The notes beneath the pieces were generated by a model that was not told the DNA's origin, did not search any database, and saw nothing but the letters and a program-made list of their open reading frames with translations. The position numbers were made by a program, and so were the translations under genes. From Haloactinomyces albus (GTDB taxonomy: Bacteria; Actinomycetota; Actinomycetes; Mycobacteriales; Pseudonocardiaceae), in NCBI RefSeq assembly GCF_031458135.1, contig NZ_JAVDXW010000001.1:3162001-3226000 (forward strand): 64,000 nt of DNA, written 5' to 3'. This document shows positions 26,413-34,729 of the stretch, piece by piece. How positions within the stretch are numbered: the stretch's first letter is position 1; every line of letters begins with the position of its first letter.

Positions 26413-26612
26413 AGGCCAACGCTGAATTGAGTCCCCTGACTGGGAGCTGGCGTAAGTCCAGCAGGAGCAATGGAACCGGTAACTGTGTCGAGGTGTCTGT
26501 GGGTCCTGCGGTGGGGGTGCGCGATACCAAGGATCGTCACGGCGGGATGTTGATGTTCGGCGAGCGCGCGTGGGCGGATTTCCTCGCGCACCTCAAGGCA
26601 AAGAGGTCCTGA
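26409..26612 (+). CDS. DUF397 domain protein
   Basis: The 67-residue protein carries the full DUF397 signature: SWRKSSRSNGTGNCVEV, then VGVRDTKDRHGGMLMFG and a final WADFLAHLK. Its start overlaps the stop of the XRE gene (ATGA), so the two are made together. In Streptomyces such partners modulate the DNA binding of the cognate XRE protein. Whether it acts as toxin or co-regulator cannot be told from sequence. Confidence 0.92.
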   Translation: MKANAELSPLTGSWRKSSRSNGTGNCVEVSVGPAVGVRDTKDRHGGMLMFGERAWADFLAHLKAKRS

Positions 26613-26729
26613 TCCGAGGGCGCTGGGCAGCGGCCGGGTAGGGGTTTTATCCATTTTCGCCCACGCGGGTGTGGCTCTGTGCCACGATCATCGGCGGGGC
26701 CGAGGGGCGGTCTCACCGAGGGGAGCGGG

Positions 26730-27140
26730 ATGAGCGAGGAGATGAGCCCGGCCGAGATGCGGATCGTGGGTCAGGCTGTGACGCCGTTCAATCCGGTCAC
26801 GGGTGCGGCCATGATCACGGCGGGAACCGTGCACGGGCAGACGACCTTCGAGGTTCAGCCCGACATGCTGCCCCGCCTGCTGTCCGGCCTCGACCGGGTG
26901 CGGGGGAAGTACCGTGAGGCCCTGCGTCTATCCCGAAATCTGAGCAATATCGCGCCGCCCGCGTGGGACGAGGTGACCAAGCAGGTCACCAGAAACATCA
27001 CCCAGCGGGCCTCGGGCGGGCCGAACAGCCTCGAAGATACGGCCACAGGAATGATCAAGTGGGTGGACGACTTCAAGGCTGCTGTGCAGCAGGCGATCAC
27101 CGACACCCAGCGCGTCGACGAAGCGAATCGGATGGTCTGA
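26730..27140 (+). CDS. Esx-like small helical protein
   Basis: The 136-residue protein is predicted largely helical. A central APPAWDEVTKQV lies at a helix-turn-helix break, similar to the WxG break of Esx proteins though not an exact WXG. Helical repeats before and after (LLSGLDRVRGKYREALRLS; IKWVDDFKAAVQQAI) fit a four-helix hairpin dimer. ATG at 26730 follows GAGGGGAG. It leads a run with a DUF3558 lipoprotein and a PPE-like protein, as in many Pseudonocardiales type VII satellite loci. I take it as a secreted or chaperoned partner of the PPE-like protein; that is inference. Confidence 0.6.
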   Translation: MSEEMSPAEMRIVGQAVTPFNPVTGAAMITAGTVHGQTTFEVQPDMLPRLLSGLDRVRGKYREALRLSRNLSNIAPPAWDEVTKQVTRNITQRASGGPNSLEDTATGMIKWVDDFKAAVQQAITDTQRVDEANRMV

Positions 27141-27144
27141 AGCG

Positions 27145-27726
27145 GTGCGAACCACATACATCACCCGTGCCGCCGCTGCCGCTGTGCTCGCTGCGGGAGT
27201 GGCGAGCTGTGCCGGTCCGGGAGCGGAAACTCCCGAGCCGACCACGGGCAGTGAGACCTCGCCCTCGGCGACGAAGAGCCCATTTTCCATCTCGCAGCCG
27301 AAAGACCTGGCCGCGATCTCCGATCCCTGCCGGTTGTTGACTCCGCAGCAGGTGCAGCAGCTCGGTGCCGGTGAACCTCAGCCGGACGGGAAATCACCGT
27401 GGGGGCAGGCGCAGTGTCTATGGGATAGCCAGAAACTGGCAATCAGTGTTTCTCCGGACACGGTGCAAGGGCAGGGCATCCGCACGGCAGCGTTCAACAA
27501 CAGCGAGTCCGGCAAGCCCACCCATCGAGTGCGCGGATACCCAGCCGTGCACTCGTATCCGAGCGACATCAGTTGCGGAACGTTCGTGGGTACGTCGAAG
27601 ACCGATGTGGTTTCGGTGTCCTTCACGGTCGGCAGTGCGGGACGCGGCGCCCCCGAGTACGCCGATCCGTGTGCCATGTCGGACAAGATCGCGGGCATGG
27701 TGCTCGAGAACCTGCCTCCGGCCTGA
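27145..27726 (+). CDS. DUF3558 family lipoprotein
   Basis: The 193-residue precursor has a signal peptide ending in VASC (Cys22), a Thr/Ser/Pro linker, then the DUF3558 block DPCRLLTPQQVQQLG, SPWGQAQCLW and a C-terminal DPCAMSDKIAGMVLENLP. Two disulfides between DPC and later cysteines are likely. It would sit on the outer face of the membrane. GTG at 27145 begins four bases after the upstream stop, so the gene is co-translated with the Esx-like gene. DUF3558 lipoproteins commonly sit beside type VII substrates; their job is not established. Confidence 0.85.
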   Translation: MRTTYITRAAAAAVLAAGVASCAGPGAETPEPTTGSETSPSATKSPFSISQPKDLAAISDPCRLLTPQQVQQLGAGEPQPDGKSPWGQAQCLWDSQKLAISVSPDTVQGQGIRTAAFNNSESGKPTHRVRGYPAVHSYPSDISCGTFVGTSKTDVVSVSFTVGSAGRGAPEYADPCAMSDKIAGMVLENLPPA

Positions 27727-27783
27727 TCCGGGCGGAGCCTCCGCCCACCCCGAGTCCATCCACAGCGCGAGAGAGGGAGGTGT

Positions 27784-29133
27784 GTGGTCGTGGTGCTGGG
27801 TTTTGGCTGGCTGTTCGGTGGTGATGATGTCGATACGGCCCACAACGGTTTCGATCACGCCAAGATCTACAACGAGTGGCAGACCGGTCCGGGCGTGGCG
27901 GACATGTCGCAGGCCGCCGGAGACTGGGGTCGCCAGGTCAGTGACGCGTTCGACGTTGCCCACGCCGAGCTGGAGGGTGTGCTCAAGGACTCCGAGGTGG
28001 CCGTGCGCGGTGCGGCCGGCGACTCGATGCGCGCGAGTGCGAAACCGCTGCAGCAGGCCACGCGGGAGTCCATCGGCGTGGCCACTCAGGTAGGGTCCAC
28101 AGTGGAGCAGCAGGCGCAGGCCTCGGCCGATTTCAAGGCCGCGTTCCCGCCGCCGCACCAGGTGCCGCCGTCGAACATCGGCTGGACCGACTACATCAAC
28201 CCGGTCTCGTACGGAGTCAAGAAGGGCGTGCAGGCCAAGCACGAGCAGCTTCACGACGAGGTCGAGGCCGAGGCACGGCGCCAGTACGAGGGCTACACCC
28301 AGGCCAGCAACGACCGCACCTCCGGCATTCAGCGCTTCTCCCCGGTTCCTACCTTCGGTGGCGAGGTCAACCGTGCCGAGGCTCAGCCGGTCGGCGCCGT
28401 GGACCCGAACGCGGGCGGTGCCGGGGCCGGTGGCGGTGGTTCCGGTTTGCAGGTGGGCGGCACGTACCGCGCCGCCGATGACAGCGCGGCGGGCTCGGGG
28501 CAGTCTCCGACCGGTTCGACTCCTGGTGGCGCCGCACCCGGCTCAGGCGGTGCCCCCGGCAGTAGCGGCCCAGGTGGTGCTGCCGATGGTGGGAACTCGG
28601 CGCCGGCGGACCCGGCAGGCAGCGAATCCTCCTGGGCGACCCAGCCCCCGGCCACCGGCGGTCCGGCGCCCCTGCCCGGCACCGGCACGCCCGGCACCGG
28701 CTCGGGTGGTGGCTTCGTCGGTGGTGTCGTCGGAGGTGGCTCCGGTGCGGGTTCGGGTGTGCGTGGGGGAGCAGGTACCGGTGTGGGAACCGGTCGTGGT
28801 GGTAGCGGCCCGGCACCCGGTGGCCGCTCGGGAAGCGGCACGCTCGGCACACCCGGTGCCGGTACCCCTCGTGCCACGGCTCCCACGGCCTCTGGCGCCG
28901 GAGGTGTGCGCGGTGGAGCTCCGGTGGCCGGCGCCCGTGGCGGTCAACAGGGCGGCGACGAGGACGAGGAACACGAGAACAAGTACATGGTCCCGACCGA
29001 CGAGGCCTGGCAGGACCTGGGCCTGCCCCGCACCGCTCCGCCGGTCATCGGCGGCGACCTCGAACCGGTGCAGCCCCCGCCGCGTCCCCACGAAGAAGGC
29101 GACAGCCGCGGAGGGGAGCGGTCCCTGTCCTGA
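27784..29133 (+). CDS. PPE-like type VII substrate with Gly-rich tail
   Basis: The 449-residue protein has a helical N-terminal 200 residues (HAKIYNEWQTGPGVADMSQA, AAGDSMRASAKPLQQA) resembling the WXG/PPE-type helical bundle of secreted ESX substrates, without a literal Pro-Pro-Glu. Residues about 205-400 are Gly/Ser/Pro/Ala-rich low complexity, and the tail ends with YMVPTDEAWQDLGLP. GTG at 27784 follows GGGAGG. No toxin domain is visible. EspG and DUF3558 neighbours support the type VII assignment. It may be a surface or cell-wall-spanning protein. Confidence 0.72.
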   Translation: MVVVLGFGWLFGGDDVDTAHNGFDHAKIYNEWQTGPGVADMSQAAGDWGRQVSDAFDVAHAELEGVLKDSEVAVRGAAGDSMRASAKPLQQATRESIGVATQVGSTVEQQAQASADFKAAFPPPHQVPPSNIGWTDYINPVSYGVKKGVQAKHEQLHDEVEAEARRQYEGYTQASNDRTSGIQRFSPVPTFGGEVNRAEAQPVGAVDPNAGGAGAGGGGSGLQVGGTYRAADDSAAGSGQSPTGSTPGGAAPGSGGAPGSSGPGGAADGGNSAPADPAGSESSWATQPPATGGPAPLPGTGTPGTGSGGGFVGGVVGGGSGAGSGVRGGAGTGVGTGRGGSGPAPGGRSGSGTLGTPGAGTPRATAPTASGAGGVRGGAPVAGARGGQQGGDEDEEHENKYMVPTDEAWQDLGLPRTAPPVIGGDLEPVQPPPRPHEEGDSRGGERSLS

Positions 29134-29228
29134 GCCGGATACAGCGGGGTGAATGCGTCATCGTGGCAGTCGGATTGCCAGGACGACGTATCCATCGAGG
29201 CTCTTCGGAGCGGTGAGGAAGGCACGGC

Positions 29229-30212
29229 GTGCGAGCTGATTCAGGCGAACATGCGGCGGGGACCGGGGCATCGGTGACTGCCCGCAGTCCCAAGTCCACC
29301 GGTGTGGCCATCGCGGTGGCCTCGGCGTTCTGCTTCGGCGGATCGGGGCCGTTTGCCAAGCCGCTGATCAGTGCCGGTCTGAGCCCGTTGCAGGTCACCT
29401 GGCTGCGAATAGCGGGAGGGGCGCTGTTGATGCTGCCCTTCGCGGTCCGACACTTCGACGTGGTACGTCGGGCCCCGAAGCTGCTGCTCGGCTACGGTCT
29501 GTTCGCCATCGCCGGCGTGCAGGGTTTCTACTTCGCCGCGATCGCCAGCATTCCCGTCGGGGTCGCGCTGCTGATCGAGTTCCTGGGACCGGTGATGGTG
29601 CTGGGATGGGTCAGATTCGTGCTCCGCAAACCGGTCACACCGAGCGCGGCCATCGGAGTGGCGATCGCCGTGGTGGGGCTGGCCGCGGTGGTCGAGATCT
29701 GGGCAGGGCTGAGTTTCGATCCGGTCGGGCTGTTGCTGGCGCTCGGTGCAGCCGGTTGTCAGGCCGCTTACTTCCTGTTGTCGGACACCGGTGCCGACGT
29801 GGACCCGCGCGCACTGGCCGCCTACGGGCTCCTCCTCGCAGCGGGCGTGGTCACCGTACTCGTTCGCCCCTGGGAGGTCGACTGGTCGGTGCTCGGTGGT
29901 GAGATCGCCCTGGCCGGTCGTACGATCCCTGCTCTGCTTGCCGTCGGATGGATCGTGCTGATCAGCACCGTGCTTGCTTACCTGACCGGGATCATGGCCG
30001 TGCGCAAGCTGTCCGCACCCATCGCGGGAGCGATCGCCTTCCTGGAACCGGTGGTGGCCACGATCCTGGCGTGGTGGCTGCTGGGCGAGCACCTCGGTGC
30101 CGTGCAACTTGTCGGCGGGATGCTCGTGCTCATCGGAGCCTACGCCGCACAGCGCTCCGCATCGGGAAAGGCGGAGCGCTTCGATACCGACCCGCTTACC
30201 GGAGCCGCATAA
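29229..30212 (+). CDS. EamA/DMT-superfamily transporter
   Basis: The 327-residue membrane protein has ten hydrophobic segments as two EamA repeats. The first ends in the conserved GPVMVLGWV region and the second in FLEPVVATILAWWLLGE. The family exports amino acids, nucleosides or other metabolites (RhtA-like). GTG at 29229 follows GAGGAAGG. It converges on the MarR gene with only 39 bases between stops. Substrate unknown. Confidence 0.88.
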   Translation: MRADSGEHAAGTGASVTARSPKSTGVAIAVASAFCFGGSGPFAKPLISAGLSPLQVTWLRIAGGALLMLPFAVRHFDVVRRAPKLLLGYGLFAIAGVQGFYFAAIASIPVGVALLIEFLGPVMVLGWVRFVLRKPVTPSAAIGVAIAVVGLAAVVEIWAGLSFDPVGLLLALGAAGCQAAYFLLSDTGADVDPRALAAYGLLLAAGVVTVLVRPWEVDWSVLGGEIALAGRTIPALLAVGWIVLISTVLAYLTGIMAVRKLSAPIAGAIAFLEPVVATILAWWLLGEHLGAVQLVGGMLVLIGAYAAQRSASGKAERFDTDPLTGAA

Positions 30213-30251
30213 CAGCTCGCTGCGACGGTCGGACCAGCCACGACGACGCAT

Positions 30252-30776
30252 TCAACGAGGTGTTTCCGCGTCGCCGCTGTTGCTTTCCCGCAGGGTGCGC
30301 ATGGCTTCGGCCAGCGACGCCGACATCTCCGTGCCGAGCGGAGCCAGGACACGCTCGCGGAGGATCTCGGCGCATGCCTGCCGCGCCTGCTGGGCGGTCT
30401 CGCGGCCGTGGTCGGTGAGTACGGCATAGGTGATCCGCCGATCGGTTTCGCAGGGTTGCCGTTCGATCAGTCCCGCGGCGGTCAGGCGGTCGGCGACCTT
30501 GGTGAAGCCGCCGCTGCTGAGTGCGGCTTCGTGGGCCAGGCGGGTCATCGGCAGCCGGTGCTCCGGGGACCGGATCAGGCGCACCAGGATGTCGAAGGAG
30601 GCGGGGGCCAGGTCGAACCGCTTGGCGATCTCGGTCATCAACCGTTCCTGGGTGACGTGGTAGCCCTCGATGACCAGGCCCCACCAGGTGACGATCTCGT
30701 CGTCATCGATGCACGGATCGCCCCGCTCCGGTTTCTCCCGTCCCGCTTGTGCGGCCGCTGCGACGTCGGCGTCCAA
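30252..30776 (-). CDS. MarR-family regulator of the quinone-stress operon
   Basis: The 174-residue protein has the winged-helix MarR layout: FDILVRLIRSPEHRLPMTRLA, recognition helix region LSSGGFTKVADRLTAAGLIE, and the wing ETDRRITYAVLT. The start is TTG at 30776, six bases after GAGGGAG. It is divergent from wrbA and two further genes whose products detoxify quinones, the arrangement of MhqR in Bacillus. It is inferred to repress that operon and its own gene until an electrophile binds. Cysteines are present (one in PCETD near the wing), which could be redox targets. Confidence 0.87.
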   Translation of the reverse strand: MDADVAAAAQAGREKPERGDPCIDDDEIVTWWGLVIEGYHVTQERLMTEIAKRFDLAPASFDILVRLIRSPEHRLPMTRLAHEAALSSGGFTKVADRLTAAGLIERQPCETDRRITYAVLTDHGRETAQQARQACAEILRERVLAPLGTEMSASLAEAMRTLRESNSGDAETPR

Positions 30777-30840
30777 GGTTCTCCCTCTTTCGTTGCTGCC
30801 TCGCCGCCGACCAGGCTACCGGGTGATCGGTGAAGAGAAA

Positions 30841-30864
30841 ATATTTTCCTTTCCAAGGAAATAT
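30841..30864. promoter_or_regulatory. Probable MarR operator
   Basis: An AT-rich inverted repeat, ATATTTTCCTT then TCC then AAGGAAATAT, with one bulged T, lies between marR and wrbA. It is the only AT-rich segment nearby and sits where promoters for both directions should be. Confidence 0.6.
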
Positions 30865-30986
30865 CTTGCGAGCGAGAGACGTTCTGAGTAGTGTCCGACG
30901 TGGTGGCGGCAAGCAGCCACTTCACCGCAGGCACCGGCAGGGCAAGTCCGGTACCCGCAGGGCAGTGCAGAACAGGAGAAACACCC

Positions 30987-31598
30987 ATGGAGCCCGTGAA
31001 GCTCAGCGTCATCTACTACTCGTCCACCGGCACGATCGCCGAGATCGCCAACACGCTCGTGGCCGAGGCCGAGGCGGCCGGTGCCGAGGTGCGGCTGCGC
31101 AAGGCGCCGGAACTGGCACCCGACGCCGCGATCGACTCGAACCCGGCTTGGCGGGCCAACGTCGAGGCCACCCGGTCGGTGCCCGAGGTCGCCGCCGACG
31201 ACGTGGTCTCGGCCGATGCGGTGCTCTTCGGCTCGCCGACCCGGTACGGCAACATCGCCGCACAGCTCAAGCAGTTCATCGACGGCCTGGGTGGCGAGTG
31301 GCAGCAGGGACTGCTGGCCGACAAGGTCTACAGCGGCTTCACCTCGAGCGCGACCCAGCACGGCGGTCAGGAGTCGACGCTGCTGGCCCTGTACAACACG
31401 ATCCACCACTTCGGCGGAATCATCGTCAGCCCCGGCTTCACCGAGGGCTCGAAGTTCGTCGACGGCAACCCCTACGGCACCAGCCACGTGGACGCCCAGG
31501 GTGAGAACAAGGTCGACGACGTCACTCGCACGGCCGCGGCCGTGCAGGCCAAGCGCGTGGTCTCCGTGGCCAAGGCACTCAAGAACGGCGCCGCCTGA
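30987..31598 (+). CDS. wrbA: NAD(P)H:quinone oxidoreductase WrbA
   Basis: The 203-residue flavodoxin-like enzyme reduces quinones by two electrons with FMN, avoiding semiquinone radicals. FMN contacts are visible: IYYSSTGTIAEIA, SPTRYGNIAAQLKQFID and the later QHGGQESTLLALYNTIHHFG. Length is as usual for WrbA. ATG at 30987 has AGGAG eight bases upstream. It leads a three-gene operon with an MhqO-like dioxygenase and an MhqD-like esterase, and is divergent from the MarR gene. Confidence 0.94.
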   Translation: MEPVKLSVIYYSSTGTIAEIANTLVAEAEAAGAEVRLRKAPELAPDAAIDSNPAWRANVEATRSVPEVAADDVVSADAVLFGSPTRYGNIAAQLKQFIDGLGGEWQQGLLADKVYSGFTSSATQHGGQESTLLALYNTIHHFGGIIVSPGFTEGSKFVDGNPYGTSHVDAQGENKVDDVTRTAAAVQAKRVVSVAKALKNGAA

Positions 31599-31623
31599 GC
31601 GGAGCGGTTCCGACGTCCGGGGC

Positions 31624-31659
31624 GGGGTCGGTCGATTCCGCGAGACATCGACCGGCCCC
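31624..31659 (+). terminator. Hairpin between wrbA and mhqO-like gene
   Basis: GGGGTCGGTCGAT and ATCGACCGGCCCC form a 13-bp stem with one G-U pair and a 10-base loop. It lies 25 bases after wrbA and may attenuate downstream expression. Confidence 0.55.
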
Positions 31660-31692
31660 ACACCGGCTCACTCCTCGGTCCAGGAGGACAAC

Positions 31693-32661
31693 ATGACCAT
31701 CGCAACCAGCGGGTTGCACCACGTGACGGCAATCGCGGGCAATCCGCAGCGCAATGCGGACTTCTACCTGAAGACGCTGGGACTGCGCCTGGTGAAGTCC
31801 ACGGTGAACTTCGACGACCCGGGCACCTATCACCTCTACTACGGTGACGAGTCCGGTCGGCCCGGATCGCTGATGACCTTCTTCCCGTTCGATGGCGCGC
31901 CCAGCGGGCGCCAGGGCACCGGACAGGCCACCACGACCTCGTTCTCGGTACCCGAGCACTCGATCGGCTGGTGGCAGAAGCACCTCGACGACGTCGGTGT
32001 CGAGGCGAGCCACATCCGGAACCGCGACGGCGAGGACGCGCTGACCTTCCGTGATCCCGACGGGCTCATGCTGTCGTTGGTCGCACATCCGCAGGGCGAT
32101 CCGCGCGCTCCTTGGGACAACGGGGTGGTTCCGGCCGAGCACGGCATCCGTGGCCTGCACTCCGTGACGCTGTCGGTCACGCAGGAGGAGGCCACCGCCG
32201 GGATGCTGGACGGGCTGGGGCTGCACCTGGTCTCCGAGGAGGGCAACCGGTTCCGGTTCGCCGCGGGCGACGGGGGCCCGGGAACCTTCGCCGACGTGCT
32301 CGTCACCCCGGACGCACCTCGGGGCATGGTCGCCGCGGGCACCGTGCACCACGTCGCCTGGCGTGCTCCCGACCAGCAGACCCAGGCGAACTGGCGGCAG
32401 GAACTCGTGGGCAGCGGCGTGAGCGTCACGTCCATCCTGGACCGCCAGTACTTCCGGTCGATCTACTTCCGCGAGCCCGGCGGAACGCTGCTGGAGATCG
32501 CCAGCGACGATCCCGGATTCACCGCCGACGAACCACTGCTGGAGCTGGGACGCGCGCTCAAGCTGCCTCCGTGGTTGGAGCCGAACCGCGAGCAGATCGA
32601 GGCCACGCTGCCGAAGCTGAACCTGCCCAGTGAGAACAACCCGGAGGAATTGTCCGCATGA
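31693..32661 (+). CDS. Ring-cleaving dioxygenase, MhqO-like (VOC/glyoxalase fold)
   Basis: The 322-residue protein contains two vicinal-oxygen-chelate modules. Likely metal ligands are the His of GLHHVTAIAG near the N-terminus, the His of RGLHSVTLSV at mid-protein and the Glu of GGTLLEIASD. This is the layout of LinE/PcpA-like hydroquinone 1,2-dioxygenases and Bacillus MhqO. It should open hydroquinone-type rings with Fe(II). ATG at 31693 follows AGGAGG. It overlaps the next gene by ATGA. Confidence 0.88.
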   Translation: MTIATSGLHHVTAIAGNPQRNADFYLKTLGLRLVKSTVNFDDPGTYHLYYGDESGRPGSLMTFFPFDGAPSGRQGTGQATTTSFSVPEHSIGWWQKHLDDVGVEASHIRNRDGEDALTFRDPDGLMLSLVAHPQGDPRAPWDNGVVPAEHGIRGLHSVTLSVTQEEATAGMLDGLGLHLVSEEGNRFRFAAGDGGPGTFADVLVTPDAPRGMVAAGTVHHVAWRAPDQQTQANWRQELVGSGVSVTSILDRQYFRSIYFREPGGTLLEIASDDPGFTADEPLLELGRALKLPPWLEPNREQIEATLPKLNLPSENNPEELSA

Positions 32662-33293
32662 GCACGACGGATCTCTCCCTGAGCCACGGTTTCCGGGAAG
32701 GATCGGCGGACGCTCCCGTCCTGCTGCTCCTGCACGGGACCGGGGGCAGCCCGCAGGACCTGGTCGGGCTGGGCGAGCAGCTCAGCCCGGAGTCCACATT
32801 GCTGGCCCCGGCGGGCACGGTCTCGGAGAACGGAGCAGCTCGGTGGTTCCGGCGACGAGCCGAGGGTGTCTTCGACACCGACGACGTCATCGCGCGCACG
32901 CACCAACTCGCCGACTTCCTCGGTGAAGCCCGTGAACACTACGGGTTGGGGACGCGGCGACTCGTGGCCGTCGGGTTCTCCAATGGTGCCAACATCGCGG
33001 CGGCGCTGACACTCCTGCGTCCGGATGCGCTCCGGGAGGCCATTCTGTTCGCCGCGATGCTGCCCGTGCCCGAGCCTCCGGCGCACGACCTTGCGGAGAC
33101 ACAGGTGTTCCTGTCCAACGGCGAGCGTGATCCGATGGCGCCTCTGCAACCGGCCGACGAGCTCGTCACGGCACTCGAGCAGCGTGGTGCACGAGTACGG
33201 TCGCATCGGCATCCCGGCGGCCATCGGATCACCGACGACGGCTTGCACGAGGCCACGCAGTGGTTCCGGAACGGCTTGCGCACGGCGGAATGA
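32658..33293 (+). CDS. Phospholipase/carboxylesterase family hydrolase, MhqD-like
   Basis: The 211-residue alpha/beta hydrolase has the oxyanion LLLHGTGG, the nucleophile elbow GFSNGA, an acid in NGERDPM and the histidine in HPGGHRI. This corresponds to the short carboxylesterase family that includes MhqD. It would hydrolyse products of ring cleavage or ester-masked quinones. Start overlaps the dioxygenase stop (ATGA), so they are coupled. The operon wrbA-dioxygenase-hydrolase parallels Bacillus mhqNOD with WrbA replacing the nitroreductase. Confidence 0.87.
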   Translation: MSTTDLSLSHGFREGSADAPVLLLLHGTGGSPQDLVGLGEQLSPESTLLAPAGTVSENGAARWFRRRAEGVFDTDDVIARTHQLADFLGEAREHYGLGTRRLVAVGFSNGANIAAALTLLRPDALREAILFAAMLPVPEPPAHDLAETQVFLSNGERDPMAPLQPADELVTALEQRGARVRSHRHPGGHRITDDGLHEATQWFRNGLRTAE

Positions 33294-33310
33294 GCGTGGC
33301 CGGGTGAGCG

Positions 33311-34063
33311 CTACTTCCCTTCCGACGAGCGGGAAGGGGTCGGTTCGCTTTCCGCGGGCCGCCCGAGGTTCTGCGTCCAGTAGTTCTCCCACTCGCCGGA
33401 CGGATCACGGACGTATCCGACGCCGAGTTCGGTAAACGAGCAGTTCAGGATGTTCGCGCGGTGTTCCGGGCTGGTCATCCACTGCCGGAAGGTTTCCTCG
33501 GCGGTGTTGTTTCCGACCGCGACGTTTTCTCCGACATAGCTGCTCCGGTATCCGGCGGCCCTGGCTCTCTCGATATGTCCGAACCCGGCGCTGCCGGTGT
33601 GTGCGAGAAAGTCGTGGCGGGCCATGTCGCGGCTGTGCTCGAGAGCGGTGCGGCTGAGTGTCGGATCGAGGCGTACCTTCGGACATCCGGCGCGTGCCCT
33701 GGCCCGGTTGGTCAACTCGAGGATGCGCTGCCGGAACCGTGACTGCCGCGCGGAGTCCGCGGTCGGTGTCCGTGACGGCTGCGTGGACTCCGTGGAGAGA
33801 TCCTGTGCCGGCTGCCATGGCTGCGAACTCTGCGTGGATTCGGTGGCGGGCGGCTGCGAGGTCCGTGTGGATTCCGCGAAGGACGGCTGCGAGCCCCGCG
33901 ACGGCTGCGGTGTCCGCGATGGCTGCGTGGACTCCGTGGAGAGCTCAGGTGAGTACTGTGTGGACTCGTCGGGTGGGTCGTGCATGCCCGCCAGGAGAGT
34001 GCTCGTGACCAGGACGGCCGGCGCGGCAGCGAGGAGCGTCCGGCGGTGCGAATTCCATGCCAT
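33311..34063 (-). CDS. Secreted CAP/SCP-domain protein with Ser-Thr-Pro linker
   Basis: The 250-residue precursor has RR and a hydrophobic signal segment (LLAAAPAVLVTSTLLAG), then about 100 residues of Ser/Thr/Gln/Pro repeats and a C-terminal CAP domain. CAP features are LTNRARARAGCPKVRLDP, HSRDMARHDFLAHT, GENVAVG and WMTSPEHRANILN. Bacterial CAP proteins are extracellular, with poorly known roles at the wall. ATG at 34063 follows AAGGA. The linker DNA holds duplicated blocks: a 20-base segment at 33777-33796 recurs at 33921-33940. Confidence 0.88.
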   Translation of the reverse strand: MAWNSHRRTLLAAAPAVLVTSTLLAGMHDPPDESTQYSPELSTESTQPSRTPQPSRGSQPSFAESTRTSQPPATESTQSSQPWQPAQDLSTESTQPSRTPTADSARQSRFRQRILELTNRARARAGCPKVRLDPTLSRTALEHSRDMARHDFLAHTGSAGFGHIERARAAGYRSSYVGENVAVGNNTAEETFRQWMTSPEHRANILNCSFTELGVGYVRDPSGEWENYWTQNLGRPAESEPTPSRSSEGK

Positions 34064-34274
34064 GCGCGTGATCCTTGTCGGCTCGGAAATAACTCGGCTC
34101 GGAAATAACCGAGCCTGCCAAGTATTCACCGAAACCGAGCCGTACCGTGCCGCGTATCCACGTCCGTGGGACACGCGGCACGCCAAATTCATCCGTGCGG
34201 ATGGAGCCGTGTGTACGGCAGTCCGATCGAAACGCTGCCCGATCGAAGCACTGCTTGATCGGAACGCAGCTCGA

Positions 34275-34529
34275 TCAGACCTGGTGCGCGATGATGATGA
34301 ACAGGGTGATGATCCACCCGGTGATCAGCGTGCACAGCACGGCCAGCTTGTTGGTGACCAGACGGGTCATGTCGATGCCTCCCAGCGTGCGAAACGAAAG
34401 TGCGTCCGAATGAGCCCGTGTTGCCGACGGGCTCCGCCGTAATTCGCTGGGACTTCGTCGCGATGCGCCCGCGAGGGAAGCAGGCAGCCGGTGTCCTGCC
34501 GACTGCCGGTGGTGCGGTGTGACCTGCAT
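34275..34529 (-). CDS. Small single-helix membrane peptide, start ambiguous
   Basis: The last 31 residues (MTRLVTNKLAVLCTLITGWI then ITLFIIIAHQV) form one membrane helix. Two in-frame starts have good ribosome sites: ATG 34370 after GGAGG (31 residues) and ATG 34529 after GAGGAGG (84 residues). The extra N-terminal 53 residues are Arg/Ser/Pro-rich and look non-coding, so the 31-residue form is favoured. It resembles stand-alone membrane subunits such as KdpF or CydX in size, or the final helix of an Nramp transporter, but I cannot assign it. It lies upstream of nothing obvious in its direction; corA is about 200 bases before it on the same strand. Confidence 0.5.
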   Translation of the reverse strand: MQVTPHHRQSAGHRLPASLAGASRRSPSELRRSPSATRAHSDALSFRTLGGIDMTRLVTNKLAVLCTLITGWIITLFIIIAHQV

Positions 34530-34729
34530 GGCTGCCTCCTCACGTGCATACGTCCACGGCCCGCGCCGGGCCGGAGGCGATCGGTGGTTCTTCTCCGCCG
34601 GATGGGACGGACAACGACCGGTCCTGTGCGGGATGGCCCCGCGTTGACCGGCCTCCCGCAGGATGGACCCGCGCGGGGCGGACCCGCACGGTATGTCGCA
34701 GCCGCTCCGGAATTCGTTACGTCCCGGCA

